Positions 1 through 8,063 are shown, counted from the stretch's first letter. The stretch is 15,016 nucleotides of DNA from Sulfuritalea sp. (GCA_021738105.1 JAIPCS010000066.1:1-15016); one strand, 5' to 3'. The notes: generated from the letters alone by a model not told the origin. Made by a program: numbers and translations.

Positions 1-35
1 CAACCGCCGTAGCACCAGCGCCGACTTTTTTACAG

Positions 36-734
36 CTAACCGCCGAAGCTGCGCAGCCCGTCCAGATCGAGGACCGTGATACCACCGTACTCGGTGGACA
101 GAAAGCCCGCATCCTCCAGAGCCCTCAGGGCCTTGTTGACGCGCTGGCGGGAAACCCCGGCCAGATAGCCGATTTCTTCTTGCGAAATCGCGACGCGAGG
201 TTCCATGCCCGGATGCAGTACAGGATGAAACAGGGCGGCCATGGTGCGTGCGACACGGGCATCGACATCGAGCAGGCGCGCGGACTCCAGCAAGCCGATG
301 AAAAGGCCAAGCCGCTCGTTGAGCTGGCTGATGATGAAGCGGTTGAAGGCGATGCTGTTGTCCAGCAACCAATGAAAAGTTTCCGCGCGCATGCACGCGA
401 TGCGTGTTTCGCGCAGGGCGACGACATCGTAACGGCGCGGTTCAGGTTTGAGCATGGAGCCTTCGCCAAACCATCCTCCCGCGGCGATGCCGGTAAAGCT
501 GGCGGTCTTGCCGGTGACCCAGTCGCTGGACATTTTTGCCAGGCCCTCGATTACGCCATGCCAATGCGTGACCGGTTCGCCTTTGCGACAGATATAACCA
601 CCCGCGGGGATCAGTTTTTCACAGCTACCTTCGAGGGCGCACTCGAAATGTTCGGCGGAAAGCGACTGCGCCCAGCTTGTGCGGCGCAGCATCTGTTCAA
701 GCGGGATTGCGGTATTTTGGCAATTGTCAGTCAC
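36..734 (-). CDS. Crp/Fnr-family transcriptional regulator
   Basis: The 232-residue protein has the Crp/Fnr layout. An N-terminal cyclic-nucleotide-binding-type beta-barrel (about residues 20-125) contains the GWFGEGSML turn. A long dimerisation helix follows, and a C-terminal winged helix-turn-helix carries ISQEEIGYLAGVSRQRVNKA, with SRQRVNKAL as recognition helix. The phosphate-binding segment reads PRRYDVVAL instead of the Crp-like R-S-A, so cAMP binding is doubtful and the ligand is unknown. Cysteines lie at 5, 32, 38, 49 and 114; this is not the FNR iron-sulfur spacing. The start is GTG at 734. An in-frame ATG lies at 692. Neither has a Shine-Dalgarno sequence, and a TATAAT ends 6 nt before the GTG. 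The gene is divergent from the acyl-CoA ligase/transporter operon, so it is the obvious candidate regulator of that operon and of itself (inference). Confidence 0.9.
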   Translation of the reverse strand: MTDNCQNTAIPLEQMLRRTSWAQSLSAEHFECALEGSCEKLIPAGGYICRKGEPVTHWHGVIEGLAKMSSDWVTGKTASFTGIAAGGWFGEGSMLKPEPRRYDVVALRETRIACMRAETFHWLLDNSIAFNRFIISQLNERLGLFIGLLESARLLDVDARVARTMAALFHPVLHPGMEPRVAISQEEIGYLAGVSRQRVNKALRALEDAGFLSTEYGGITVLDLDGLRSFGG

Positions 735-740
735 GCGACA

Positions 741-746
741 ATTATA
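741..746 (-). promoter_or_regulatory. Perfect -10 box (TATAAT) at the Crp/Fnr gene start
   Basis: The minus strand reads TATAAT here. Only six bases separate it from the GTG at 734, so transcription would begin at or beside the start codon. No good -35 hexamer is visible at 16-18 bp spacing (the closest are GAGTTT and CGAGTT), as expected for an activated or weak promoter. Position and match are seen directly; promoter activity is inferred. Confidence 0.45.
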
Positions 747-849
747 GGCAGGAGATTGACTTAAACTCGATAAGAGTAATGGAACGTTTCGCCCGCTTTC
801 GTAATGTATTGAGCGTGTGGTAGGGTTCCAGAAGCTTCATTGTCAGGGG

Positions 850-877
850 TTTGACTTTGGCTGATGAAGTCTAAAAA
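850..877 (+). promoter_or_regulatory. Possible promoter of the acyl-CoA ligase operon
   Basis: TTGACT at 851-856 (or TTTGAC at 850-855) could act as -35 and TAAAAA at 872-877 as -10. The spacer is only 15-16 bp, so the match is imperfect. The region carries dyads: CTTCAT at 835-840 with ATGAAG at 864-869, and inside these GTCA (842-845) with TGAC (852-855). These could be an operator. The Crp/Fnr regulator encoded next door is one possible binder, but no canonical Crp or FNR box was recognised. Confidence 0.3.
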
Positions 878-895
878 TGAACAGGCAGGATTATC

Positions 896-935
896 CCGTT
901 GTGGACAAGTCGCGATAACAGCGAGTCCACTACGG
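896..935 (+). promoter_or_regulatory. Long imperfect hairpin just before the ligase ribosome binding site
   Basis: CCGT (896-899) pairs with ACGG (932-935), followed by a T-T mismatch. GTGGAC (901-906) then pairs with GTCCAC (925-930). After a three-base bulge, TCGC (910-913) pairs with GCGA (921-924) around a seven-base loop. This gives 14 base pairs in 40 nt. The structure ends 7 nt before the GGAGGAGAG Shine-Dalgarno at 943-951. It could be an mRNA leader structure affecting translation or a DNA operator. The pairing is read directly; the role is inferred. Confidence 0.5.
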
Positions 936-958
936 TTGCGCTGGAGGAGAGAAAACGC

Positions 959-2929
959 ATGGCTGTATCTCAATCGGAGCGGGCGTCTGTCCCGCTGGAT
1001 ACTTTTCCCCGTCTGCTGCTGAATCACGCGGCAATGCGTGGCGATCGTCCCGCGACGCGCGAGAAGTATCTTGGTATCTGGCAAACCTGGAGTTGGTCTC
1101 AGGTCACCGAAGAAGTTCGGGCGATGGCCTGTGGACTGGCCGAGTTGGGCTTCAAGCGCGGCGACAATCTGGCCATCGTTGGCGACAACCGACCTCGCCT
1201 GTATTGGGCGATGTGTGCCGCGCAAATGCTCGGTGGAGTTCCTGTGCCCATGTACCAGGATGCGGTGGCGACCGAGATGGCTTTTGTTCTGACCGATGGT
1301 GCGATTCGCTTTGCCATCGTCGAAGATCAGGAACAAGTCGACAAGATGCTGGAAATCCAGGAGCAGTGCCCCAGCCTGCAACATATCCTGTACGACGATG
1401 CGCGTGGCATGCGCCATTACACCCAGAACGGTTTGCAGGGTCTCGATGAGGTGATTGCCATGGGACGCATCCATGACAAGAATCATCCGGAGTTCATTCC
1501 GTCCGAAATTGCGCTGGGAAGCCCTGAAGACGTTGCCGTGATGCTGTATACCTCGGGCACGACAGGCAAACCGAAGGGCGTTTGCCAGACCCATGAAACA
1601 TTCATTGCGGCGGCGCGAAGCGGAGTCGACTTTGATCATCTTACGGAGCAGGAAGACATTCTGTCTTACCTGCCGATGGCTTGGGTCGGAGATCACCTGT
1701 TTTCCTATGCCCAGGCGATGGTTGCCGGTTTTACGATCAATTGCCCGGAGTCCGGCGACACCGTAATGACGGATCTGCGCGAGATCGGACCGACGTACTA
1801 TTTTGCACCGCCGCGAGTTTTTGAAAACCTGCTCACCACGGTGATGATCCGGATGGAAGATGCCGGGGCAGTGAAGCGCAACATGTTCCATTACTTCATG
1901 AAGGTCGCCAAGCGCTGTGGTTCGGATATTCTGGATGGCAAGTCCGATATCCCGGGATCGGATCGTTTGCTGTATGCGCTGGGCAACCTTTTTGTCTATG
2001 GTCCGCTGCGCAATGTACTCGGCATGAGCCGCATTCGCGTCGCCTACACGGCCGGTGCAGCCATCGGCCCCGATTTGTTCCGTTTCTATCGTTCGATCGG
2101 CGTCAACCTCAAGCAACTGTATGGTTCAACCGAAACCTGTGCCGCGGTCTGCCTGCAGCCGGATCGCGAGATCAAGTTCGACAGCGTTGGCAAGCCGGCG
2201 CCGGGCGTTGAGGTCAAAATTGCCGAAAACGGAGAGGTACTGGTGCGCGGCAAGCTGCTGCTCAAGGAATACTACAAGCGCCCGCAGGATACCGCTGAGG
2301 CGATCGATAGCGAGGGTTGGTTTCACACCGGCGATGCCGGCTTCTTTGATGATGACGGACACCTCAAGATCATCGACCGGGCCAAGGATGTCGGCAAGCT
2401 TGCCGATGGTGCGATTTTCGCGCCCAACTACATCGAGAACAAACTCAAGTTCTTCCCGTACATCAAGGAGGCGGTCTGTTTTGGTCATGGCCGCGACATG
2501 GTGTGTGCCTTCGTCAATATCGATGTCGGTGCTGTCGGCAACTGGGCCGAACGCCGCGGTTTGCCCTATTCGGGCTACACCGATCTGGCAGCCAAGAGCG
2601 AAGTGCTTGAGCTGATTCGCGAATGCGTCGAGCAGGTCAATGCCGATCTGTCGCACGATGCGATGGTGGCCGAAACGCAGATTCACCGGTTTCTTGTACT
2701 GCACAAGGAACTCGATCCGGACGATGACGAGCTGACGCGTACCCGTAAAGTCCGACGTGGTTTCGTCGGGGAAAAATATGGTGTATTGACGGACGCTCTA
2801 TACTCCGGCAAGGCCTCTCAGTTTATCGAGACTCAGGTCAAATTCGAGGATGGCCGTACCGGCATGGTATCGGCGGATCTCGTGATATGCGATGTAAAAA
2901 CCTTCCCAGTACTGAAGAAAGCGGCCTGA
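959..2929 (+). CDS. Long-chain-type acyl-CoA synthetase (AMP-forming)
   Basis: A 656-residue ANL-superfamily ligase of the eukaryotic-like long-chain FadD/FAA class (COG1022 type), a usual length for it. It activates a carboxylic acid with ATP to an acyl-adenylate and then to acyl-CoA. The P-loop YTSGTTGKPKG lies at residues 197-207, the A5 motif YGSTE at 388-392, and TGD at 457-459 followed by a GHLKIIDRAKD hinge. The start at 959 is chosen because GGAGGAGAG (943-951) lies 7 nt upstream. An upstream in-frame start at 899 would place the leader hairpin inside the coding sequence. Its stop overlaps the next start (TGATGA), so the two are probably translationally coupled. Placement ahead of a complete ABC importer suggests uptake coupled to CoA activation. 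The substrate cannot be read from the sequence; straight-chain, branched and aryl acids are all possible. Confidence 0.93.
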   Translation: MAVSQSERASVPLDTFPRLLLNHAAMRGDRPATREKYLGIWQTWSWSQVTEEVRAMACGLAELGFKRGDNLAIVGDNRPRLYWAMCAAQMLGGVPVPMYQDAVATEMAFVLTDGAIRFAIVEDQEQVDKMLEIQEQCPSLQHILYDDARGMRHYTQNGLQGLDEVIAMGRIHDKNHPEFIPSEIALGSPEDVAVMLYTSGTTGKPKGVCQTHETFIAAARSGVDFDHLTEQEDILSYLPMAWVGDHLFSYAQAMVAGFTINCPESGDTVMTDLREIGPTYYFAPPRVFENLLTTVMIRMEDAGAVKRNMFHYFMKVAKRCGSDILDGKSDIPGSDRLLYALGNLFVYGPLRNVLGMSRIRVAYTAGAAIGPDLFRFYRSIGVNLKQLYGSTETCAAVCLQPDREIKFDSVGKPAPGVEVKIAENGEVLVRGKLLLKEYYKRPQDTAEAIDSEGWFHTGDAGFFDDDGHLKIIDRAKDVGKLADGAIFAPNYIENKLKFFPYIKEAVCFGHGRDMVCAFVNIDVGAVGNWAERRGLPYSGYTDLAAKSEVLELIRECVEQVNADLSHDAMVAETQIHRFLVLHKELDPDDDELTRTRKVRRGFVGEKYGVLTDALYSGKASQFIETQVKFEDGRTGMVSADLVICDVKTFPVLKKAA

Positions 2930-3714
2930 TGAGCGGAAGAAAAATCGGCGAGATCATTCTCGACCTCAAGAACATCAGCCTCAGCTTCGGAGGCGTCAAG
3001 GCGCTGCAGGATATTTCGTTCGATGTTTGCGAACATGAGGTTCGCGCCATCATCGGCCCCAACGGGGCCGGCAAGAGTTCGATGCTGAACGTGATCAACG
3101 GCGTCTATCGACCGCAGGAAGGCGAGATCATTCTGCGCGGCGAACATTTCCACAACATGGATTCCTACCAGGCCGCCAAGGCCGGATTGGCGCGTACCTT
3201 CCAGAACATTGCGCTGTTCAAGGGCATGTCGGTACTCGACAACATCATGACCGGCCGCAACCTGAAAATGAAGGCCAACATGTTGCAGCAGGCCATCTGG
3301 ATCGGTGCGGCACAGCGGGAAGAGCTTGAGCATCGACTCAAGGTAGAGGAAATTATCGACTTCCTCGAAATTCAGCACATTCGCAAGACTCCGGTCGGAC
3401 GCCTGCCCTATGGATTGCAAAAGCGCGTTGACCTGGCGCGTGCCTTGGCGATGGAGCCGCAGATCTTGTTGCTGGACGAACCCATGGCGGGAATGAACGT
3501 CGAGGAAAAGCAGGATATGAGCCGTTTCATTCTTGATGTGAACGATCAGTTCGGCACCACCGTGGTGCTGATCGAACACGATATGGGCGTGGTTATGGAT
3601 ATTTCCGATCGCGTTGTGGTGCTGGACTACGGCAAGAAAATTGGCGACGGCACGCCCGATGAAGTTCGGGCCAATCCTGAAGTCATCAGCGCCTATCTTG
3701 GCGCCAGCCACTGA
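2929..3714 (+). CDS. livG-like: Branched-chain-amino-acid-type ABC transporter ATPase, LivG-like
   Basis: A 261-residue ATPase of the LivG type. Walker A GPNGAGKSS lies at residues 43-51 (K49). The ABC signature region is LPYGLQKRVDLARAL. Walker B LLLDEP has D183 and E184, and the H-loop histidine is H217 in LIEHDMG. The C-terminal VISAYLG ending is typical of LivG and LivF. ATG at 2929 is used because it overlaps the upstream TGA by one base. The frame is also open back to 2887, but that start would lie inside the ligase gene. It is one of the two ATPases of the HAAT-family importer encoded here and presumably acts at the inner membrane with LivH and LivM. By homology the family moves amino acids, but related systems carry aromatic and other carboxylic acids. 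Confidence 0.94.
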   Translation: MSGRKIGEIILDLKNISLSFGGVKALQDISFDVCEHEVRAIIGPNGAGKSSMLNVINGVYRPQEGEIILRGEHFHNMDSYQAAKAGLARTFQNIALFKGMSVLDNIMTGRNLKMKANMLQQAIWIGAAQREELEHRLKVEEIIDFLEIQHIRKTPVGRLPYGLQKRVDLARALAMEPQILLLDEPMAGMNVEEKQDMSRFILDVNDQFGTTVVLIEHDMGVVMDISDRVVVLDYGKKIGDGTPDEVRANPEVISAYLGASH

Positions 3715-3726
3715 GGAAACTGAACT

Positions 3727-4656
3727 ATGGGATTTTTTCTGGAAACCCTGATTGGCGGCCTGATGAGTGGCATGTTGTACTCGCTGGTGGCCTTGGGCTT
3801 CGTACTGATTTACAAGGCCTCCGGTGTGTTCAATTTCGCCCAGGGGGCGATGGTACTGTTTGCCGCCTTGTCCATGGCGCGCTTTTCCGAGTGGATTCCG
3901 AAATGGCTGGGCATGGACAATCTGTTCATGGCCAATGTGCTGGCATTTGTCGTCTCGGTTATTGTGATGTTTGTTGTCGCCTGGCTGGTCGAGCGTCTGG
4001 TCCTGCGTCATCTGGTCAACCAGGAAGGCGCGACGTTGCTGATGGCTACCTTGGGCATTGCCTATTTTCTTGACGGGGTCGGCCAGACGATTTTCGGCAG
4101 CGACATCTACACCATCGATGTCGGCATGCCGAAAGAGCCGATTTTCATGCTGGAAAGCGTTTTCGAAGGCGGCATTCTGATCAACAAGGAAGACTTCATC
4201 GCAGCGTTTGTTTCAGCAATGCTGGTGGTGGCCTTGAGTCTGTTTTTTCAGAAGACGTCCACGGGCCGCGCTTTGCGTGCAGTGGCGGATGACCATCAAG
4301 CGGCCCAGTCGGTGGGTATTCCTTTGAACCGGATCTGGGTAATTGTCTGGCTGGTCGCGGGAATCACAGCACTGGTGGCGGGCATCATCTGGGGCTCGAA
4401 ACTGGGTGCGCAGTTTTCACTCTCGACTGTGGCATTGAGGGCTTTGCCGGTGGTCATTCTCGGCGGGCTGACCTCGATCCCCGGGGCGATCATCGGAGGT
4501 TTGATCATTGGTGTTGGAGAAAAGCTGTCGGAGGTATTTTTGGGCCCCTATGTGGGCGGAGGCATCGAGATTTGGTTTGCCTACATGCTGGCACTGGTTT
4601 TCCTGCTGTTCAGGCCGCAAGGTCTGTTCGGCGAGAAGATCATTGATCGTGTTTGA
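3727..4656 (+). CDS. livH-like: ABC transporter permease, LivH-like
   Basis: A 309-residue, strongly hydrophobic inner-membrane protein of the LivH permease family. Family marks include the N-terminal segment GLMSGMLYSLVALGFVLIYK followed by FNFAQGAMVLF. The cytoplasmic coupling region TGRALRAVADDHQAAQSVGI would contact the ATPases. The segment VVILGGLTSIPGAIIGGLII is also typical. Length is normal for the family. The start has GAGGAA 8-9 nt upstream, and only 12 bases separate it from livG. With LivM it forms the transmembrane pathway. Its ligand specificity is not evident. Confidence 0.95.
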   Translation: MGFFLETLIGGLMSGMLYSLVALGFVLIYKASGVFNFAQGAMVLFAALSMARFSEWIPKWLGMDNLFMANVLAFVVSVIVMFVVAWLVERLVLRHLVNQEGATLLMATLGIAYFLDGVGQTIFGSDIYTIDVGMPKEPIFMLESVFEGGILINKEDFIAAFVSAMLVVALSLFFQKTSTGRALRAVADDHQAAQSVGIPLNRIWVIVWLVAGITALVAGIIWGSKLGAQFSLSTVALRALPVVILGGLTSIPGAIIGGLIIGVGEKLSEVFLGPYVGGGIEIWFAYMLALVFLLFRPQGLFGEKIIDRV

Positions 4657-4671
4657 TACGAGGGTCTAGGA

Positions 4672-5748
4672 ATGTTTTATAGAGAAAATGGTCAGTTCAA
4701 GACCTCGTACCAGGCAGATCAGCAGGTATTCTCAATCCCGCAGGATCGCTGGGCGATTCTGGCTATTGTTGTTTTTGCCTTTGTCGGGATTCCTCTGTTG
4801 GTAGACGAGTACCTGTTTCGAGCCATCCTGATTCCCTTCCTGATTTTGTCACTGGCCGCGCTGGGAGTGAATATCCTGGTGGGCTATTGCGGCCAGATCA
4901 CGCTCGGCGCAGGTGCTTTCATGGCGATCGGGGCCTATGCCGCCTACAACTTCCTGATCCGCATCAGCGGCATGCCGGCACTTGGCGCGATACTGTTGGG
5001 TGGCCTGACCTCCGCTGTGGTCGGTATCGTGTTTGGCGCCCCGAGTTTGCGTGTACGCGGCTTGTATCTTGCCGTCGCCACTCTGGCTGCACAGTTCTTC
5101 TGGGATTGGGCCTTCCTGCGCATCACCTGGTTTACCAATGACGCACCCTCCGGGTCGGTGTCGGTTGCGGACATCAGCCTGATGGGCTGGACGATCAATA
5201 CGGCGACCGAGAAGTATCTTTTCTGTCTCGGTATCCTGGTCGTCTTCAGCGTGCTCGCGAAAAACCTGGTGCGTGGCAGCATCGGCCGGCAATGGATGGC
5301 GATTCGCGATATGGACGTGGCGGCGACCGTGATCGGCATTCGCCCGATGTACGCCAAGCTCAGTGCGTTCGCGGTGAGTTCGTTCTACGTTGGAGTTGCC
5401 GGCGCCCTGTGGGGTTTCGTCCATCTCGGCTCCTGGGAGCCGGCGGCTTTTTCTATCGACCGTTCCTTCCAGTTGTTGTTCATGGTCATCATTGGCGGCA
5501 TGGGATCTATCGTCGGCAGTTTCTTTGGCGCCGCGTTCATCGTCATTTTGCCGTTGTTCCTCAATCAGATGCTCCCCGTGGTGGGGCAACTGTTCGGGCT
5601 GGACGTTTCCATCGCGCTGGTATCGCACGTCGAAATCATGGTTTTCGGCGCGCTCATCATCTTTTTCCTGATTGTTGAACCGCATGGCATCGCACGTTTG
5701 TGGGCGACGGGCAGGGAGAAGTTGAGGTTGTGGCCCTTCCCCCACTAA
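4672..5748 (+). CDS. livM-like: ABC transporter permease, LivM-like
   Basis: A 358-residue polytopic membrane protein of the LivM family. It has a hydrophilic N-terminal extension of about 25 residues, then hydrophobic helices containing GVNILVGYCGQITLGAGAFM, the usual LivM signature. The coupling loop GRQWMAIRDMDVAATVIGIR and a late IIGGMGSIVGSFFGAAF segment follow. It starts 15 bases after livH, with AGG elements just upstream (4661-4670). It pairs with the LivH-like protein to form the importer channel. The following 89 bp (5749-5837) separate it from the binding-protein gene and hold no recognisable gene. Confidence 0.95.
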   Translation: MFYRENGQFKTSYQADQQVFSIPQDRWAILAIVVFAFVGIPLLVDEYLFRAILIPFLILSLAALGVNILVGYCGQITLGAGAFMAIGAYAAYNFLIRISGMPALGAILLGGLTSAVVGIVFGAPSLRVRGLYLAVATLAAQFFWDWAFLRITWFTNDAPSGSVSVADISLMGWTINTATEKYLFCLGILVVFSVLAKNLVRGSIGRQWMAIRDMDVAATVIGIRPMYAKLSAFAVSSFYVGVAGALWGFVHLGSWEPAAFSIDRSFQLLFMVIIGGMGSIVGSFFGAAFIVILPLFLNQMLPVVGQLFGLDVSIALVSHVEIMVFGALIIFFLIVEPHGIARLWATGREKLRLWPFPH

Positions 5749-5837
5749 GAAGGCAGTGCGGTCGGCGGATAAGATTGTCGATCGTGGTATCGGGGTTTTT
5801 GCAGGTGTAGCACTAAATCATCCTAGGAGGAGAAAAT

Positions 5838-7169
5838 ATGAAACTACGTAAATTTGCTGGTATCGCTGCCGCGATAGGCATGTCGGCTGCGCTGATAGCG
5901 CCCGCCCCAAATGCCGCAACCGAGCAGTTCTTTCCGCTTCTGGCCTACCGCACGGGAGCCTACGCTCCCAACGGAGCACCCTGGGCCAACGGTTTCGTGG
6001 ACTACCTGAAACTGACCAACGCGCGCGGTGGTGTCAATGGCGTCCAGATGGTTTGGGAGGAATGCGAGACCGGCTATGCGACTGACCGCGGCGTCGAATG
6101 CTACGAGCGACTGAAAGGCAAGCACGGCGGCGCAACGGCGGTTCAGCCTTTGTCCACCGGCATCACCTTCGCGTTGACCGAGAAAGCCCCGGTCGACAAG
6201 ATCCCTCTTATCACGGCGGGCTACGGTCGCAGTGAGTCCTCTAACGGAGCCGTATTCAAGTGGAATTTCCCGCTGATCGGTACCTACTGGATGGGCGTCG
6301 ACGTGCTGGTTCAGCATGTGGGCAAACTGGCAGGTGGTCTGGACAAGCTGAAGGGCAAAAAAATTGCTCTGGTCTATCATGACAGCCCCTATGGCAAGGA
6401 GGCCATTCCGGTCCTGCAAGAGCGCGCCAAGATGCACGGCTTCGAGGCCATGTTATTGCCGGTTGCTCACCCAGGCGTAGAGCAAAAGGCCACGTGGCTG
6501 CAGATTCGCCAGGCCAGACCTGACTACGTTTTCCTCTGGGGTTGGGGTGTGATGAATTCGACCGCCATCAAGGAAGCGCAAGCTACCGGCTATCCGCGCG
6601 ACAAGATGTACGGTGTCTGGTGGTCGGGCGCAGAACCCGATGTCAAGGACGTCGGCATGGGCGCCAAGGGTTATAACTCACTGGCCATGCAGCATGGCAA
6701 CGAAACCGGTTCGGCAGTCGTCAAGGAAGTCCTTTCGAAGCTTCATGCCAAGGGTCAGGGTACCGGTCCGAAGGAGGAAGTTGGCGAAGTGCTTTACATG
6801 CGCGGCCTGATTTCGTCCATGCTGCAGGTCGAGGCCTTGCGCGTCGCCCAGGCCAAGTATGGCAAGGGCAAGCACGTGACGGGCGAGCAGATGCGCTGGG
6901 GTCTGGAAAATATCAATCTTGATCAGAAGACGCTTGACAAGCTGGGCTTTGCCGGCGTGATGCGTCCAGTGCAGACTTCCTGCCTTGATCACATGGGATC
7001 CGCCTGGGCACGCATCCAGACTTGGGATGGCAAGAAATGGGGCTTCGATGATCCTACCTGGTATCAAGGCGACCAGAAGGTGCTGCGTCCGATGGTGATG
7101 CTGGCCTCCGGCGAGTACGCGAAGACGAAGAAGATCACTCCGCGTTCCCCCGAAGACTGCAAGAACTGA
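5838..7169 (+). CDS. livK-like: Periplasmic substrate-binding protein of the Liv-type ABC importer
   Basis: A 443-residue Peripla_BP_6-type binding protein. A Sec signal peptide is visible: basic MKLRK, a hydrophobic core to about residue 23, and a likely cleavage near Ala26/Ala27 in APNAATEQ. The mature protein holds the two-lobe receptor fold, with features such as LTNARGGVNGV near the N-terminus and KIALVYHDSPYGKEA at the start of the second lobe. It is longer than classical LivJ/LivK (about 345-350 mature residues) and belongs to a Trp-rich branch. A strong Shine-Dalgarno, GGAGGAG at 5826-5832, precedes the ATG. A hairpin with a T-run follows the stop, so this product is likely made in excess over the ATPase, as usual for binding proteins. 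It would determine the importer's ligand, which is unknown. Confidence 0.94.
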   Translation: MKLRKFAGIAAAIGMSAALIAPAPNAATEQFFPLLAYRTGAYAPNGAPWANGFVDYLKLTNARGGVNGVQMVWEECETGYATDRGVECYERLKGKHGGATAVQPLSTGITFALTEKAPVDKIPLITAGYGRSESSNGAVFKWNFPLIGTYWMGVDVLVQHVGKLAGGLDKLKGKKIALVYHDSPYGKEAIPVLQERAKMHGFEAMLLPVAHPGVEQKATWLQIRQARPDYVFLWGWGVMNSTAIKEAQATGYPRDKMYGVWWSGAEPDVKDVGMGAKGYNSLAMQHGNETGSAVVKEVLSKLHAKGQGTGPKEEVGEVLYMRGLISSMLQVEALRVAQAKYGKGKHVTGEQMRWGLENINLDQKTLDKLGFAGVMRPVQTSCLDHMGSAWARIQTWDGKKWGFDDPTWYQGDQKVLRPMVMLASGEYAKTKKITPRSPEDCKN

Positions 7170-7190
7170 CCTTAGGATGAGCTAGAAAAC

Positions 7191-7226
7191 TCCGGACGGG
7201 GTGCAGCCTGCTTCGTCCGGACTTTT
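7191..7226 (+). terminator. Hairpin plus T-run after the binding-protein gene (terminator or attenuator)
   Basis: TCCGGACG (7191-7198) and CGTCCGGA (7214-7221) are perfect inverted repeats. Two further G-T pairs and one G-C extend the stem to 11 bp around a 9-base loop (7202-7210). The stem is followed by CTTTTC. It lies 21 bases after the binding-protein stop and before livF, so it probably ends or stabilises part of the transcript while some read-through continues. The structure is seen; its efficiency is inferred. Confidence 0.65.
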
Positions 7227-7250
7227 CACCCCAGTAAATCGAAAGAGCAC

Positions 7251-8063
7251 ATGACAACTGCGAACATTCTTCTCAACGTGAATAGCATCGAGGTGATCTA
7301 CAACCACGTCATTCTCGTACTTAAAGGCGTGTCGCTATCCGTACCCGATGGCAGTATCGTCGCTTTGCTTGGCGGCAATGGCGCAGGCAAGACCACAACT
7401 TTGCGAGCTGTCAGCAATCTGTTGCACGGTGAGCGCGGTGCGGTGACCAAGGGCTCGATCGAGTGCCGCGGCGAACGCATCGAGGCATTGACCCCCGCCG
7501 ATCTGGTGAAGCGTGGAGTCATTCAGGTGATGGAGGGCCGCCACTGTTTCGGTCACCTGACCATTGAAGAGAACCTGATGACTGGAAGCTATACGCGTAG
7601 TGATGGCAAGGCGGCCGTAGCACAAACGCTGGAAAAGGTTTACAACTACTTTCCCCGGTTGAAGGAGCGGCGCAGCAGTCAAGCCGCCTACACGTCGGGA
7701 GGTGAGCAACAAATGTGTGCCATTGGCCGCGCACTGATGGCCAATCCGACCATGGTGCTGCTGGACGAACCCTCCATGGGATTGGCACCACAGATAGTCG
7801 ACGAGGTTTTTGGCATTGTCAAAGACCTCAACCAAAGGGAAAAGGTGACTTTTCTTCTGGCCGAGCAGAATACCAACATGGCGTTGCGCTATGCAGATTT
7901 CGGCTACATCCTTGAAAACGGCCGCGTGGTCATGGAGGGTGCGGCCAAGGATCTGGCGAACAATGAAGACGTCAAGGAGTTTTACCTCGGCATTTCCTCG
8001 GGAGAGCGCAAAAGCTTTCGCGAGTCGAAACACTATCGCCGACGCAAACGCTGGCTCGCTTAA
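7251..8063 (+). CDS. livF-like: Branched-chain-amino-acid-type ABC transporter ATPase, LivF-like
   Basis: A 270-residue LivF-type ATPase. Walker A GGNGAGKTT lies at residues 41-49 (K47). The signature is TSGGEQQMCAIGRAL, with Thr replacing the usual Leu. Walker B is MVLLDEPSMGLAP. The D-loop is followed by LLAEQNTNMALRYAD, where Gln takes the H-loop position; this is normal for LivF. The FYLG ending is followed by a basic, Arg/Lys-rich tail of about 20 residues (GERKSFRESKHYRRRKRWLA), which is longer than in E. coli LivF. It is the second ATPase of the importer, separated from livG by three genes. A weak GAAAGAG serves as ribosome binding site. The terminator-like hairpin upstream may lower its expression relative to the binding protein. 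Confidence 0.94.
   Translation: MTTANILLNVNSIEVIYNHVILVLKGVSLSVPDGSIVALLGGNGAGKTTTLRAVSNLLHGERGAVTKGSIECRGERIEALTPADLVKRGVIQVMEGRHCFGHLTIEENLMTGSYTRSDGKAAVAQTLEKVYNYFPRLKERRSSQAAYTSGGEQQMCAIGRALMANPTMVLLDEPSMGLAPQIVDEVFGIVKDLNQREKVTFLLAEQNTNMALRYADFGYILENGRVVMEGAAKDLANNEDVKEFYLGISSGERKSFRESKHYRRRKRWLA

Noticed and set aside
1..35. T-run at 25-30 after GC-rich sequence, possible right half of a terminator for a gene left of the window
   Set aside because: No matching left arm is visible inside the window, so a stem cannot be shown. On the minus strand no terminator is visible after the Crp/Fnr stop.
36..734. FNR-type oxygen-sensing iron-sulfur cluster in the Crp/Fnr protein
   Set aside because: Cysteines at 5, 32, 38, 49 and 114 do not match the FNR arrangement of three closely spaced N-terminal Cys plus one near 122.
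180..764. Open frame on the plus strand opposite the Crp/Fnr gene
   Set aside because: The minus strand carries a clear cNMP-domain plus helix-turn-helix protein. The antisense frame has no domain and no ribosome binding site.
761..2116. Long open frame (about 450 codons) on the minus strand opposite the acyl-CoA synthetase
   Set aside because: The plus strand encodes a complete ligase with all motifs. The antisense product is His/Arg/Gln-rich with no recognisable domain, as expected of a shadow frame.
2833..4011. Minus-strand open frame of about 390 codons across the livG and livH genes
   Set aside because: It spans two well-supported plus-strand genes and its His/Gln/Asp-rich product resembles no family; shadow frame.
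4849..5745. Minus-strand open frame opposite livM
   Set aside because: Highly charged low-complexity product typical of the antisense of a membrane-protein gene.
5779..5799. CGAT/ATCG mini-hairpin followed by GGGTTTTT between livM and the binding-protein gene
   Set aside because: A four-base-pair stem is too weak to call a terminator.
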